In this document: in pieces, positions 16,101 through 24,112 of the stretch
How positions within the stretch are numbered: position 1 is the first letter of the stretch
How the letters are laid out: each line of letters begins with the position of its first letter
Assembly: GCF_021654775.1 (NCBI RefSeq)
Contig: NZ_AP025343.1
Span: forward strand, 868,001 to 932,000
Direction: 5' to 3'
Length of the DNA: 64,000 bases
DNA from: Paenibacillus azoreducens
GTDB lineage: Bacteria; Bacillota; Bacilli; Paenibacillales; Paenibacillaceae
Notes under the pieces: generated by a model
Databases searched by the model: none
Told to the model about the DNA's origin: nothing
The model's input: only the letters and a program-made list of their open reading frames with translations
Program-made: the position numbers and the translations under genes

Positions 16101-16223
16101 ATGATTAGTGCTTGTCAAAAAAGCGAAAGTAGCGGAGGGGACGGAATCAATCTGAAGAAGCAGCAGCGATCGGAAGAACGATCCGCGACCGTAGCGGCCA
16201 CCTCGAATGATGTCAAAAACTAA
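16101..16223 (+). CDS. possible small protein of 40 residues
   Basis: ATG at 16101 follows AAAAAAGGAG with six bases between, a good ribosome binding site. The frame runs 40 codons (MISACQKSESSGGDGINLKK...) to TAA at 16221-16223. It lies between the T-box terminator and metG, so it would be co-regulated with metG. Composition is polar, with no recognised motif. It may be a real small peptide or chance; translation signals are the only support. Confidence 0.3.
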   Translation: MISACQKSESSGGDGINLKKQQRSEERSATVAATSNDVKN

Positions 16224-16256
16224 TTTCAGTATTGAGCCAAGAAAGGAGGAACGAAC

Positions 16257-17891
16257 ATGGCACATATTTTTATTGGCGGGGCGTGGCCTTACGCCAACGG
16301 TTCGCTTCACTTGGGAAGACTTGCGAGTTTGCTGCCAGGGGATGTATTGGCCCGCTATTTCCGGTCCAAGGGCGACAATGTTTTGTATGTGTCCGGCAGC
16401 GACTGCCATGGGACTCCGGTAGCCGTTCAGGCTGCCCAGGAAGGGATTTCGCCTGCGGAATTTGCTGGACGATATCATCAGGAATTTAAGGCCTGTTTTG
16501 AACAGTTGGGTTTTAGCTATGACTTGTATACCCGCACAGACCAGGAAGCTCATCAAGAGACTGTACAGGAGTTGTTTGTGAAGCTTTTGAAGAACGGGTA
16601 TTTATATCGGAAGAGTGCGAAGCAAACTTATTGCGAGGTAGACCGTCGGTTTTTACCCGATCGGTATGTGGAAGGAATCTGCCCGGTTTGCGGCGCGCGT
16701 GCGCGGGGGGATCAATGCGATCACTGCTCCACGCTGCTCGAACCCCAAGACTTAAAGGAACGCACATGTAAGCTGTGCGGCACACCGCCTACGGAACGTC
16801 CGACGGAGCACTACTACTTCGCGTTGTCGCGGTTTCAGGAGGTTTTATCCCAATATGCGCAGCAGGCGAAAGGCTGGCGTGACAATGCGGTGCAGATGAC
16901 CCGCCGGTATTTGAGTGAAGGCCTTCAAGACCGTGCGGCAACGAGGGATTTGGATTGGGGCGTGGATGTTCCGCTGCCGGGATTTACGGAGAAAAAGATC
17001 TATGTCTGGATCGAAGCCGTCTGCGGGTACTTCTCCGCCAGCAAGCTGTGGGCGAAGCAAGCGGGGGAAGGTTGGGAGCCTTTTTGGCTTGAAGGTCAAG
17101 GCGACCTTACATCGTATTATGTGCATGGAAAGGATAACATCCCATTTCATACGTTGATTTGGCCGGCCATTCTCCTTGGGACAGGTGGGCTGCATCTGCC
17201 GGATCATATTATTTCTTGCGAATACATGACGCTGGAGGGCAGGAAATTTTCGACCAGCCGCAATTGGGCCGTATGGGTCCCTGATTTGCTTGCCAGATAT
17301 GAGCCCGATTCGATCCGTTACTTTTTGATTGGAAGCGGACCGGAGAACCGGGATGCCGATTTTTCCTGGAGAGAATTCATATACAGCCATAATGGCGAAC
17401 TGCTTGGCGCTTTTGGGAACTTTGTGCAGCGGACGCTTGCGTTTATCAATAAATCATTTGCCGGGCGGGTTCCGGAAGGGGAACTCCCGGGCGAATGGAA
17501 AGAAACGATATCAGCGCTGTATATGAGCACGGGGAGCCGCATTGAAGCTGGTCGTTTCAAGGAAGCCCTGGAGGGCGTCTTCTCTTTGGTGCGCCAGGGC
17601 AACAAATATTTTGATGCGGAGAAACCTTGGCAGCAAATCAGGGAGGATCAAGCAGCATGCGGATCGACTTTGTATAACTGCGTACAGATCATGGCGAATC
17701 TCAGCAATCTTTTGGAGCCGTTTATCCCGTTTTCCTGCCGAAAGCTCAAAGGCTTTTTGTCATTGCCGGAACCATCATGGCGGTTTGTAACTGTTCCGGC
17801 GGGCCGTAAGATTGAACGCTTGGAGCTGCTTTTTGAAAGGATTGATCCCGCCCGGATTGAAGAGGAGATGCAGCGGCTCGGGAAAATTTAA
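16257..17891 (+). CDS. metG: methionyl-tRNA synthetase (short form, T-box controlled)
   Basis: 544 residues, class I synthetase. The signature region is PYANGSLHLGRLAS with HLGR at 18-21 in place of HIGH, the second signature is KFSTS at 330-334 for KMSKS, and a knuckle-type zinc insert has CPVCG, CDHC and CKLCG. It charges tRNA-Met in the cytosol. It lacks the C-terminal tRNA-binding EMAP-like domain of the standard Bacillus MetS. That fits an accessory or alternative MetRS, a type sometimes associated with resistance to MetRS inhibitors. ATG follows AAAGGAGG. A T-box with an ATG specifier precedes it. Whether a second metG exists elsewhere cannot be seen. Confidence 0.92.
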   Translation: MAHIFIGGAWPYANGSLHLGRLASLLPGDVLARYFRSKGDNVLYVSGSDCHGTPVAVQAAQEGISPAEFAGRYHQEFKACFEQLGFSYDLYTRTDQEAHQETVQELFVKLLKNGYLYRKSAKQTYCEVDRRFLPDRYVEGICPVCGARARGDQCDHCSTLLEPQDLKERTCKLCGTPPTERPTEHYYFALSRFQEVLSQYAQQAKGWRDNAVQMTRRYLSEGLQDRAATRDLDWGVDVPLPGFTEKKIYVWIEAVCGYFSASKLWAKQAGEGWEPFWLEGQGDLTSYYVHGKDNIPFHTLIWPAILLGTGGLHLPDHIISCEYMTLEGRKFSTSRNWAVWVPDLLARYEPDSIRYFLIGSGPENRDADFSWREFIYSHNGELLGAFGNFVQRTLAFINKSFAGRVPEGELPGEWKETISALYMSTGSRIEAGRFKEALEGVFSLVRQGNKYFDAEKPWQQIREDQAACGSTLYNCVQIMANLSNLLEPFIPFSCRKLKGFLSLPEPSWRFVTVPAGRKIERLELLFERIDPARIEEEMQRLGKI

Positions 17892-17923
17892 AAATCGCCC
17901 TCGGTTGCTATTCATAAAATATC

Positions 17924-17977
17924 TTGACAACACAACTCTGGGCGATTAAATTAAACGATGTATTAAACAATGTTTAA
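17924..17977 (+). promoter_or_regulatory. promoter and TetR-type operator
   Basis: TTGACA (17924-17929), 17 bp, TAAATT. Just after the -10 lies the perfect 15-bp palindrome TTAAACAATGTTTAA (17963-17977), where the downstream TetR-family protein probably binds to repress itself and the exporter gene. Confidence 0.65.
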
Positions 17978-18015
17978 AATTTTAAATATTTTTTGAAAGG
18001 GGGACGGAATCGGCC

Positions 18016-18642
18016 TTGATTAAGGATGACAGCTCGGTAAACACAACAGGAACGGACACAAAAATGGAAATATTAAACGCGACCATCGAGTTGATCCGGG
18101 AGGAAGGCTTCGCTTGTGCGACGCTGCGCAGAATTGCAGATAAGGCGGAAACGAATTTGGCGCTCGTAAATTATCATTTCGGATCCAAGGAAAAGCTGAT
18201 CGCCAAGGCCATCGGCATGATCGTGGGTACCTTCGACGATGCATTTGCTTTGCTTGAAGATGAGTCGCTTACGCCGATCGAACGGCTGAAGCAGTTTTTT
18301 TACCGGTATCAGCAGCACCTACAGCAATATCCGGGTCTTGCCAAAGAAATGATGGACCAGAGCCGCCTGATTCTGTGCTCCCAGCATGAATATGTCCGCT
18401 TTAGCAAAGTGATGAGGACGGAGAAGCTGCTTGGCACGCTAAGAGAAATCACGAATGAGACGGACGAAACAGTATTAAGCGGCATGCTTGCCCAGCTCTA
18501 TGGCGCGGTTTTCTATCCGGTCATCATGAACTCTTATTTAAGCCTTGGCGGAGAAGAACCCGCACAAGTGCATCTGCCTGACCTCAAGCATCAAGTCGAA
18601 ATGCTTTTCAGCCTCTATTTTCACAAATACAGCCAGAATTAA
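18016..18642 (+). CDS. TetR family transcriptional regulator
   Basis: 208 residues. The N-terminal helix-turn-helix is typical: ATIELIREEGFACATLRRIA followed by NLALVNYHFGSKEKLIAKAI (about residues 20-65). The ligand-binding C-terminal part is family-variable. TTG at 18016 has GGGGGACGG upstream at slightly long spacing; ATG at 18064 is an alternative that would shorten the protein by 16 residues without harming the domain. It is 45 bases upstream of a DHA2 exporter gene on the same strand and probably represses it, with a drug or metabolite as inducer. Confidence 0.88.
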   Translation: MIKDDSSVNTTGTDTKMEILNATIELIREEGFACATLRRIADKAETNLALVNYHFGSKEKLIAKAIGMIVGTFDDAFALLEDESLTPIERLKQFFYRYQQHLQQYPGLAKEMMDQSRLILCSQHEYVRFSKVMRTEKLLGTLREITNETDETVLSGMLAQLYGAVFYPVIMNSYLSLGGEEPAQVHLPDLKHQVEMLFSLYFHKYSQN

Positions 18643-18687
18643 AAGATATTAAAAATCGATAAACTATAGAAAAGAGTGGAGAAATCT

Positions 18688-20187
18688 ATGACTAAACCAT
18701 TGGCGGGGCATACCGCCACAGAAGAGGCGCCGTTTTCGCTCAAAGCGATCCTTCCGCCTCTTCTAGCAATTATCGTCGGCATGATTATGGTTATTTTGGA
18801 TGGGACTGTCGTGAACGTTGCGGTTCCGAAGCTGGTTGACTTTTTTCACACGGACCTGAAAACGATCCAGTGGGCGATCACCGGTTACACACTTGCCCTG
18901 TCGGCGGTGATCCCGCTGGCGGGTTGGATGACGGACCGTTTTGGAGCGAAGCAGGTTTTCGTTACTACAGTAATTTTTTTCGTTCTCGGATCGGCTTTAT
19001 GCTCTATTGCCCAAGATTCGACTCAGCTTATTATTTACCGCGTTATTCAGGGGCTCGGTGGAGGCATGGTGGCACCGATCGGGATGGCGATGGTGTTCAA
19101 ACTGGCACCGCCGGAGCGCCGGGGCGCCATCATGGGCATGCTTGGGGTTCCGATGCTGCTTGCGCCGGCTCTTGGACCGGTACTTTCCGGATGGTTGGTT
19201 GAATACGCCAACTGGCGCTGGATTTTCCTGATTAACGTGCCGATCGGCGTAATTGCCGTCATCCTGGGCATCGCTTATTTGCCAAAAGCGGACCGGAATG
19301 CGGCCAAGCAGCTTGATCTGCTGGGCATCATTTTGGCGCCGATTGCTTTCTCGATGCTGGCTTACGGCGTCAATGAGGGCGGCAGCGTTTCCTGGACCTC
19401 CAAAGGAGCCGAGCTCGGCATCCTCATCGGTGGAGCTGCGCTGATATTATTTATAATCGTGGAGCTTATCCATAAAAATCCGCTGCTGGAGCTGCGCGTG
19501 TTCCGTTCTTCGGACTTTACGCGCGGGATCATCCTGACATGGATCATGCAGGCTTCCTTGTTTGGGTGCATGCTTTTCGTTCCTTTGTATCTTCAGAACA
19601 TCCGTCAGTTCACTCCGCTGGAAACCGGTCTGATCCTGCTTCCGCAGGCGTTGTGCTCTGCCATTGCCATGCCGATCGGGGGCAGATTTTTTGACAAGTA
19701 CGGCGCCCGCCCGGTTTCCTTTGTCGGCCTCGTAATCATTGCCGCATCCTTGTTTTTCCTGAGCGGAATTCATGCGGATACGTCGCTGTACATGATCATG
19801 CCGCTGCTGGGCGCCATGGGTTTTGGCATGGGTCTGTCGATGATGCCGTTGAATACGCATGTGCTGAATGCGGCGCCCCGCCAGTGGGTCAACCGCGTCA
19901 CGCCGCTCACATCGGCATTGCAGCAGGTCGTCGTGTCCTTTGCCGTTGCCGGCATGACCGGATACATGACCAGCCGCATCAACCATCATGCGCTTGAAGT
20001 CGGTAAAGGCGGCAACCCGCTTGAGGTTTCGGTACTCGGATTCGACGACGTCTTTTTGCTGTCAGCCTGGCTGGCCGTCGCAGGTGTTGCGCTTTGCCTG
20101 ATTTTGCGGAAACCGAAGGAAATGGTTGTAGAATCGGAGCAGGGAGAGGAAGGCAAGCCGGATCCGTCGTTGATGATCGGCCATTAA
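18688..20187 (+). CDS. DHA2 family MFS exporter (EmrB/QacA type)
   Basis: About 499 residues with 14 predicted membrane helices. Family motifs are visible: LDGTVVNVAVP in helix 1, GWMTDRFGAKQVF (motif A) between helices 2 and 3, and LAPALGPVLSGWLVEYANWRW (motif C region, about 145-165). It is a proton-driven exporter of drugs or small metabolites in the cytoplasmic membrane. GTG at 18676 is in frame, but ATG 18688 is better placed after GTGGAG. It is co-transcribed with the TetR gene and followed by a terminator at 20222. Confidence 0.9.
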   Translation: MTKPLAGHTATEEAPFSLKAILPPLLAIIVGMIMVILDGTVVNVAVPKLVDFFHTDLKTIQWAITGYTLALSAVIPLAGWMTDRFGAKQVFVTTVIFFVLGSALCSIAQDSTQLIIYRVIQGLGGGMVAPIGMAMVFKLAPPERRGAIMGMLGVPMLLAPALGPVLSGWLVEYANWRWIFLINVPIGVIAVILGIAYLPKADRNAAKQLDLLGIILAPIAFSMLAYGVNEGGSVSWTSKGAELGILIGGAALILFIIVELIHKNPLLELRVFRSSDFTRGIILTWIMQASLFGCMLFVPLYLQNIRQFTPLETGLILLPQALCSAIAMPIGGRFFDKYGARPVSFVGLVIIAASLFFLSGIHADTSLYMIMPLLGAMGFGMGLSMMPLNTHVLNAAPRQWVNRVTPLTSALQQVVVSFAVAGMTGYMTSRINHHALEVGKGGNPLEVSVLGFDDVFLLSAWLAVAGVALCLILRKPKEMVVESEQGEEGKPDPSLMIGH

Positions 20188-20221
20188 ACCAGCGTAACGT
20201 CTAGAGGGATTTGTCGAAAAT

Positions 20222-20271
20222 GAAGAGCCCGGAAGACCGCTTTACGGAGCAGGTTTTCTGGGCTCTTTTGC
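20222..20271 (+). terminator. intrinsic terminator after the DHA2 exporter
   Basis: AGAGCCCGGAAGACC and GGTTTTCTGGGCTCT form a long imperfect stem, followed by TTTT. Confidence 0.75.
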
Positions 20272-20502
20272 CAATATAGCATATATCGATTAAACGCTGG
20301 ATTTCTCCGACAAATTCATCGGTAACCCCACTGTGATTTTTTGTGTTCTGTTATAATCATTCCCAAAGATGAGATTCTAAGAGATGGTGGTAAATTCTAC
20401 TGCAAAAATTTTTCGAAGTCGTGAAACCTTAGTCTCTTAAGCATCGTATAAGGATGTTAAACGGATTTATCCGAATCATTTTTATAAGGAGAAGATGCAT
20501 CA

Positions 20503-21813
20503 GTGGAAAGTGACAGGTATGTTTTAAATTTGGTTTTGGTAGCTTTAATGATTGGATTGTCGGCTTTTTTTGTGGCGGTGGAATTTGCCGTCATCCGTGT
20601 CCGTGCCAGCCGGGTGGACCAGCTTATTGCCGAAGGACGCAAGGGTGCTAATGCCGTGAAGAAGGTGCTTGGGGATCTGGACGGCTATTTGTCGGCCTGC
20701 CAGCTCGGCATTACGATTACATCGCTGGTTCTGGGTTTCCTTGGGGAGCCGACGGTGGAGAAAATTCTTCACCCGCTGTTTGATAAATGGCATGTTCCCG
20801 CAGGGCTTAGCTCTTTCCTGTCCCTGCTCATTGCGTTTACCGTCATTACGTACCTGCATGTGGTCATTGGCGAACTTGCGCCGAAAACCGTCGCAATCCG
20901 CAAGGCGGAAACCATTGCGCTTTGGTTCTCGCCGCCGATTATCTGGTTTAATAAAATCATGTATCCTTTTATCTGGCTGCTTAACGGTTCGGCTAACCAA
21001 TTGGTCCGTTTGTTCGGCATCAAACCGGCCTCGGAGCATGAGGAAGCCCATTCCGAAGAAGAGCTGCAGATTATTTTAAGCGAAAGTTATGAAAGTGGAA
21101 AAATCAACGACAATGAATTCGGGTATGTCAGCCGAATCTTTGCGTTTGACAATATGCTGGCCAAAGAGATTATGGTTCCGCGTACCGACATGATCTGCCT
21201 TGATAAAAACAAGCCGCGGAGCGAAAACCTGGAAGTTATCAAAGAGCAGCAGTATACCCGGTTTCCGCTGATCGACGGCAGTAAGGACAATGTGATCGGT
21301 ATCATTAATACCAAACAGTTCTTCCTGGCCTATGAAGATGATCCTAACGTTGATGTGGCGACGCTGATCCATCCGGTGATGGCGGTTTCGGAAGTCACTC
21401 CGGTCAATGTACTGCTGCAGCGGATGCAGCGGGAGGGCACCCACATGGCCTTGCTGATCGATGAATATGGCGGTACAGCGGGCATCGTGACGATTGAAGA
21501 TATCATTGAAGAAATCGTGGGCGAGATCCGCGACGAATTCGACAGTGATGAAGAGGAAGAAATAACGGAGCTGGCGGAAAATCATCTGATCGTCGACGGC
21601 ATGGTCTCTATTTCGGAAATTAACGATTACTTCCATTTGGATCTGGATGCGAAAGAATGGGATACGATCGGGGGGTGGCTTTACAGCCATAATAACGAGA
21701 TGGAGGAGAAGGAATCCTTCGTGCACGAGGATGTAACGTTCATTTTGCTGGAGCGGGATCATAATCGGTTCTGTAAGCTGGAGATTATCAAGAATAAACA
21801 AAGCGAGGAATAA
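20503..21813 (+). CDS. CNNM/CorC-type hemolysin family protein (DUF21-CBS-CorC_HlyC)
   Basis: 436 residues: DUF21 membrane domain with four helices (1-200; contains AVEFAVIRVRASRVDQL and VVIGELAPKTVAIRKAE), a CBS pair (about 215-335, with VPRTDMICLD and LLIDEYGGTAGIVTIEDIIE) and a C-terminal CorC_HlyC domain (WDTIGGWLY). Members of this family act in magnesium or cobalt efflux or its regulation. The start is GTG with AAGGAG about 11 bases upstream. The next gene follows after three bases and is probably in the same operon. Confidence 0.9.
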   Translation: MESDRYVLNLVLVALMIGLSAFFVAVEFAVIRVRASRVDQLIAEGRKGANAVKKVLGDLDGYLSACQLGITITSLVLGFLGEPTVEKILHPLFDKWHVPAGLSSFLSLLIAFTVITYLHVVIGELAPKTVAIRKAETIALWFSPPIIWFNKIMYPFIWLLNGSANQLVRLFGIKPASEHEEAHSEEELQIILSESYESGKINDNEFGYVSRIFAFDNMLAKEIMVPRTDMICLDKNKPRSENLEVIKEQQYTRFPLIDGSKDNVIGIINTKQFFLAYEDDPNVDVATLIHPVMAVSEVTPVNVLLQRMQREGTHMALLIDEYGGTAGIVTIEDIIEEIVGEIRDEFDSDEEEEITELAENHLIVDGMVSISEINDYFHLDLDAKEWDTIGGWLYSHNNEMEEKESFVHEDVTFILLERDHNRFCKLEIIKNKQSEE

Positions 21814-21816
21814 AAG

Positions 21817-22971
21817 ATGGACAACACCGAGAACTGGGCGGCCCGCTTCAAACGGTTGTTCCTGAACAACCGGTTTGTATTGTTTCTGCTGATTTTGCTC
21901 TTGATTGGTCTAAATATTATGGTGCTCAGCAAAGTTTCGTTTATCTTTCATCCGATTAATGTGCTGTTAAAAACCGTCGTATTGCCAATCATCCTCACTG
22001 GAATCGTGTATTATCTCCTGAATCCGATCGTGAATTTTCTGGAAAAACATAAGGTAAAGCGGGTCTACTCTATTTTAATGCTGTATATGTTGATCATCGG
22101 CATCGTTGCAGTGCTGCTGACGCTTGTCATTCCGGTTATACGGGAGCAAATTATGGACCTCGTCAGCAACTTCCCGGCATATGGCGAGATGATTCGGGAA
22201 CAGTTTGAGCATTTAATGGGAAGCAATATCTTCAACCAAGTCCAGGAATCCATCAACTTTGACCCGCAGGAATTGATCAAAACAATCTCCCAGCGTGCAA
22301 CGAGTTTTCTCAATAAAACATGGATTGGCATCGGCGGTTTCGTCGGAAGCTTGATTGAAGTGGTGCTTTCGGTTGTTACCGTTCCGTTTATCTTGTTTTA
22401 TTTGCTGAAGGACGGCAAGAAGCTTCCGGGCTTTATTTTGGGCTTTGTACCTACGAAGCTGCGCCCTGAAACCGACCGGGTCATGAAGGAAATGAATCAC
22501 CAGATCAGCTCATACATCCGCGGGCAGATTATTGTCAGCTTCTGTATCGGGGCGCTGTTGTTCATCGGATATTTGATCATCGGCCTGAAATATTCGCTGA
22601 TATTGGCGGTCATTGCAGCCTTTACCAGCGTAGTTCCTTATTTGGGCCCGGCGATTGCGATTACTCCAGCCTTAATCGTGGCTGCGGTGACTTCGCCGTT
22701 CATGCTGCTCAAAATGATCATCGTATGGACGGTTGTGCAGCTGATCGAAGGAAAGTTCATATCGCCGCAGGTCATGGGTAAGACGCTGAAGATTCATCCG
22801 ATTACAATTATTTTCGTGATCTTGACGAGCGGCAACCTGTTTGGCATCGTCGGCATTTTGCTGGCGGTTCCGGGATATGCGGTGCTGAAAGTCGTTGTAT
22901 CTCATGTCTATCAATGGTTTAGAGTGCGTTCGCGTTTATATGAAAACGAGCCGGTTAACCCGGAGGCATAA
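21817..22971 (+). CDS. AI-2E family (UPF0118) permease
   Basis: 384 residues with about eight membrane helices and the [17 protein letters not shown] and [17 protein letters not shown] stretches characteristic of this family. Members include sodium/proton antiporters and the TqsA-type protein named for autoinducer-2 export; the substrate of this one cannot be told from sequence. ATG lies three bases after the CNNM-type gene, suggesting translational coupling. A strong terminator follows 17 bases after the stop. Confidence 0.88.
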   Translation: MDNTENWAARFKRLFLNNRFVLFLLILLLIGLNIMVLSKVSFIFHPINVLLKTVVLPIILTGIVYYLLNPIVNFLEKHKVKRVYSILMLYMLIIGIVAVLLTLVIPVIREQIMDLVSNFPAYGEMIREQFEHLMGSNIFNQVQESINFDPQELIKTISQRATSFLNKTWIGIGGFVGSLIEVVLSVVTVPFILFYLLKDGKKLPGFILGFVPTKLRPETDRVMKEMNHQISSYIRGQIIVSFCIGALLFIGYLIIGLKYSLILAVIAAFTSVVPYLGPAIAITPALIVAAVTSPFMLLKMIIVWTVVQLIEGKFISPQVMGKTLKIHPITIIFVILTSGNLFGIVGILLAVPGYAVLKVVVSHVYQWFRVRSRLYENEPVNPEA

Positions 22972-22987
22972 GAAGCCGGAAGATTGC

Positions 22988-23015
22988 GACTGCGGGAAAG
23001 CCCGCAGTCTTTTTT
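22988..23015 (+). terminator. intrinsic terminator after the AI-2E family gene
   Basis: GACTGCGGG-AAAG-CCCGCAGTC is a perfect 9-bp stem, followed by six T residues. Confidence 0.92.
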
Positions 23016-23027
23016 GTTTTTGCGATT

Positions 23028-23185
23028 ATATGAATTTATTAGCTGGGGACCCCGCAAAGTATTTGGCATAAGGATCGAAACGAAGGCTACGCTTTGGAAA
23101 TTGATGCAAAAGTGCATCTATTTACGATACAGCAGTTTGTTTTAGGTAAAAAGCTTGCGAAAGTGCAAGCTTTTTCCTTTTTATG
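23028..23185. repeat. GGGGACCCCGCAAAGTA repeat followed by GTGCA-type repeats
   Basis: 23028-23095 is a copy of the GGGGTCCCCGCAAAG family with a degenerate right half. 23103-23185 holds two inverted pairs of the GCAAAAGTGCATC type (TTGCGAAAGTGCAAGC at about 23155). No gene is supported. Confidence 0.6.
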
Positions 23186-23209
23186 AGTGCAATTAGGTCA
23201 TTCATGGTC

Positions 23210-23386
23210 GAAAGGATGCACAATCGCAACAATTCTGCCTCCCACACCACAAAACGCCTGAAAAGGATGCACAATCGCAACAATTCTGCCTCCCACACCA
23301 CAAAACGCCTGAAAAGGATGCGCAATCGCAACAATTCTGCCTCCCAACCACAAAACGCTTGAAAAGGATGCACAATCGCAACAATT
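23210..23386. repeat. 51-bp tandem repeat, about 3.5 copies
   Basis: Each unit runs GAAAAGGATGCACAATCGCA then ACAATTCTGCCTCCCACACC then ACAAAACGCCT. The copies are nearly identical. Because the unit is divisible by three, all frames stay open on the reverse strand, which produces several spurious repetitive reading frames. Confidence 0.85.
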
Positions 23387-23465
23387 GCACTTCGGCTTCA
23401 ACACTCGAGGATAGCGAGTTGTTCTGAAGATATAAGAAAGTATAAACTTCGGAGATCTCACATCC

Positions 23466-23540
23466 TTATATTGCAAGAAAAATTACCGCTAAACGCGGTC
23501 TGTCTTCTATGAGAGTACGTCGATTGACGTTTTTCTTACG
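23466..23540. repeat. interspersed hairpin repeat (GCGGTCTGT type), copy 2
   Basis: TTGCAAGAAAAATTACCGC, AACGCGGTCTGTCTTC and GAGAGTACGTCGATTGACG are followed by TTTTTCTT. Same unit as at 1506-1577 and 62170-62245. Confidence 0.7.
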
Positions 23541-23584
23541 CACTATATTTTTAATTAAGTCAGGATTTTGCAAAATTCGATTCC

Positions 23585-23645
23585 AACCGCTCCCGGGTGC
23601 AATATATAGACGAACTAAACCGTTTTCGCTATATATTGCTGATTG
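23585..23645. repeat. palindromic repeat (GCAATATATAG type)
   Basis: GCAATATATAG (23599-23609) pairs with CTATATATTGC (23629-23639) around ACGAACTAAACCG. Preceded by CGCTCCCGGG. A diverged copy in the opposite orientation, with the same CGCTCCCG flank, lies at 42256-42302. Confidence 0.6.
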
Positions 23646-23729
23646 AAAGTCGCTCCTTGGATTTTTGCAAAATCCTTAAGTATGAAAAAGTTCCTCTTAC
23701 AAACGAGCACTGCAAACCGAATACAGTTG

Positions 23730-24075
23730 CTGTAAGTCATACCCACCGGCTTAGCCGGTGCTTCCATCAACCCTATAAGGGCATGGCACTGGCAAGCGCC
23801 TGTAAAGCACACTGAAAGTCTACCCGCAGGGGTTCTCAGGCTTGACCCTCAAAGGGGCTTTTTAACTACTGCAAAAACGTGGCTCTTGCAGTGCCTCACT
23901 TTGCAGGGGGGATTTTGCGGGATTACGGGAGATGAGAGCGACTTTGCTTTTGACATCCACCGCACCGAAATCCTCGGGTTTGCCGAGTCCTGATTAGATT
24001 TATTCGCAAATACAGTTGTAATTCCGCATGAGCCGTGTGATAATGGGTTGTTCGTCTTTGCGAACAGTTGAAGAA
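23730..24075 (-). mobile_element. remnant of an IS200/IS605-type element (tnpB 3' end and right end)
   Basis: On the minus strand a frame reads HGSCGITTVFANKSNQDSAN and continues; it resembles the C-terminal tails of IS200/IS605 TnpB proteins. It is followed by about 170 bases of structured DNA and a hairpin CACCGGC-TTA-GCCGGTG (23744-23760) like the right-end hairpins of these elements. The zone between the tnpB tail and the hairpin is where such elements encode their guide RNA. The catalytic part of tnpB and tnpA are absent, so this is a dead or non-autonomous piece. Confidence 0.55.
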
Positions 24076-24112
24076 TCCTGACTTTTAAGTGAATGCTGGA
24101 GGTTATTTGAAC

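Noticed and set aside
23198..23476. Repetitive Cys- and Leu-rich reading frames on the minus strand
   Set aside because: They result from a 51-bp tandem repeat whose length is a multiple of three, lack ribosome binding sites, and exist in several overlapping frames.
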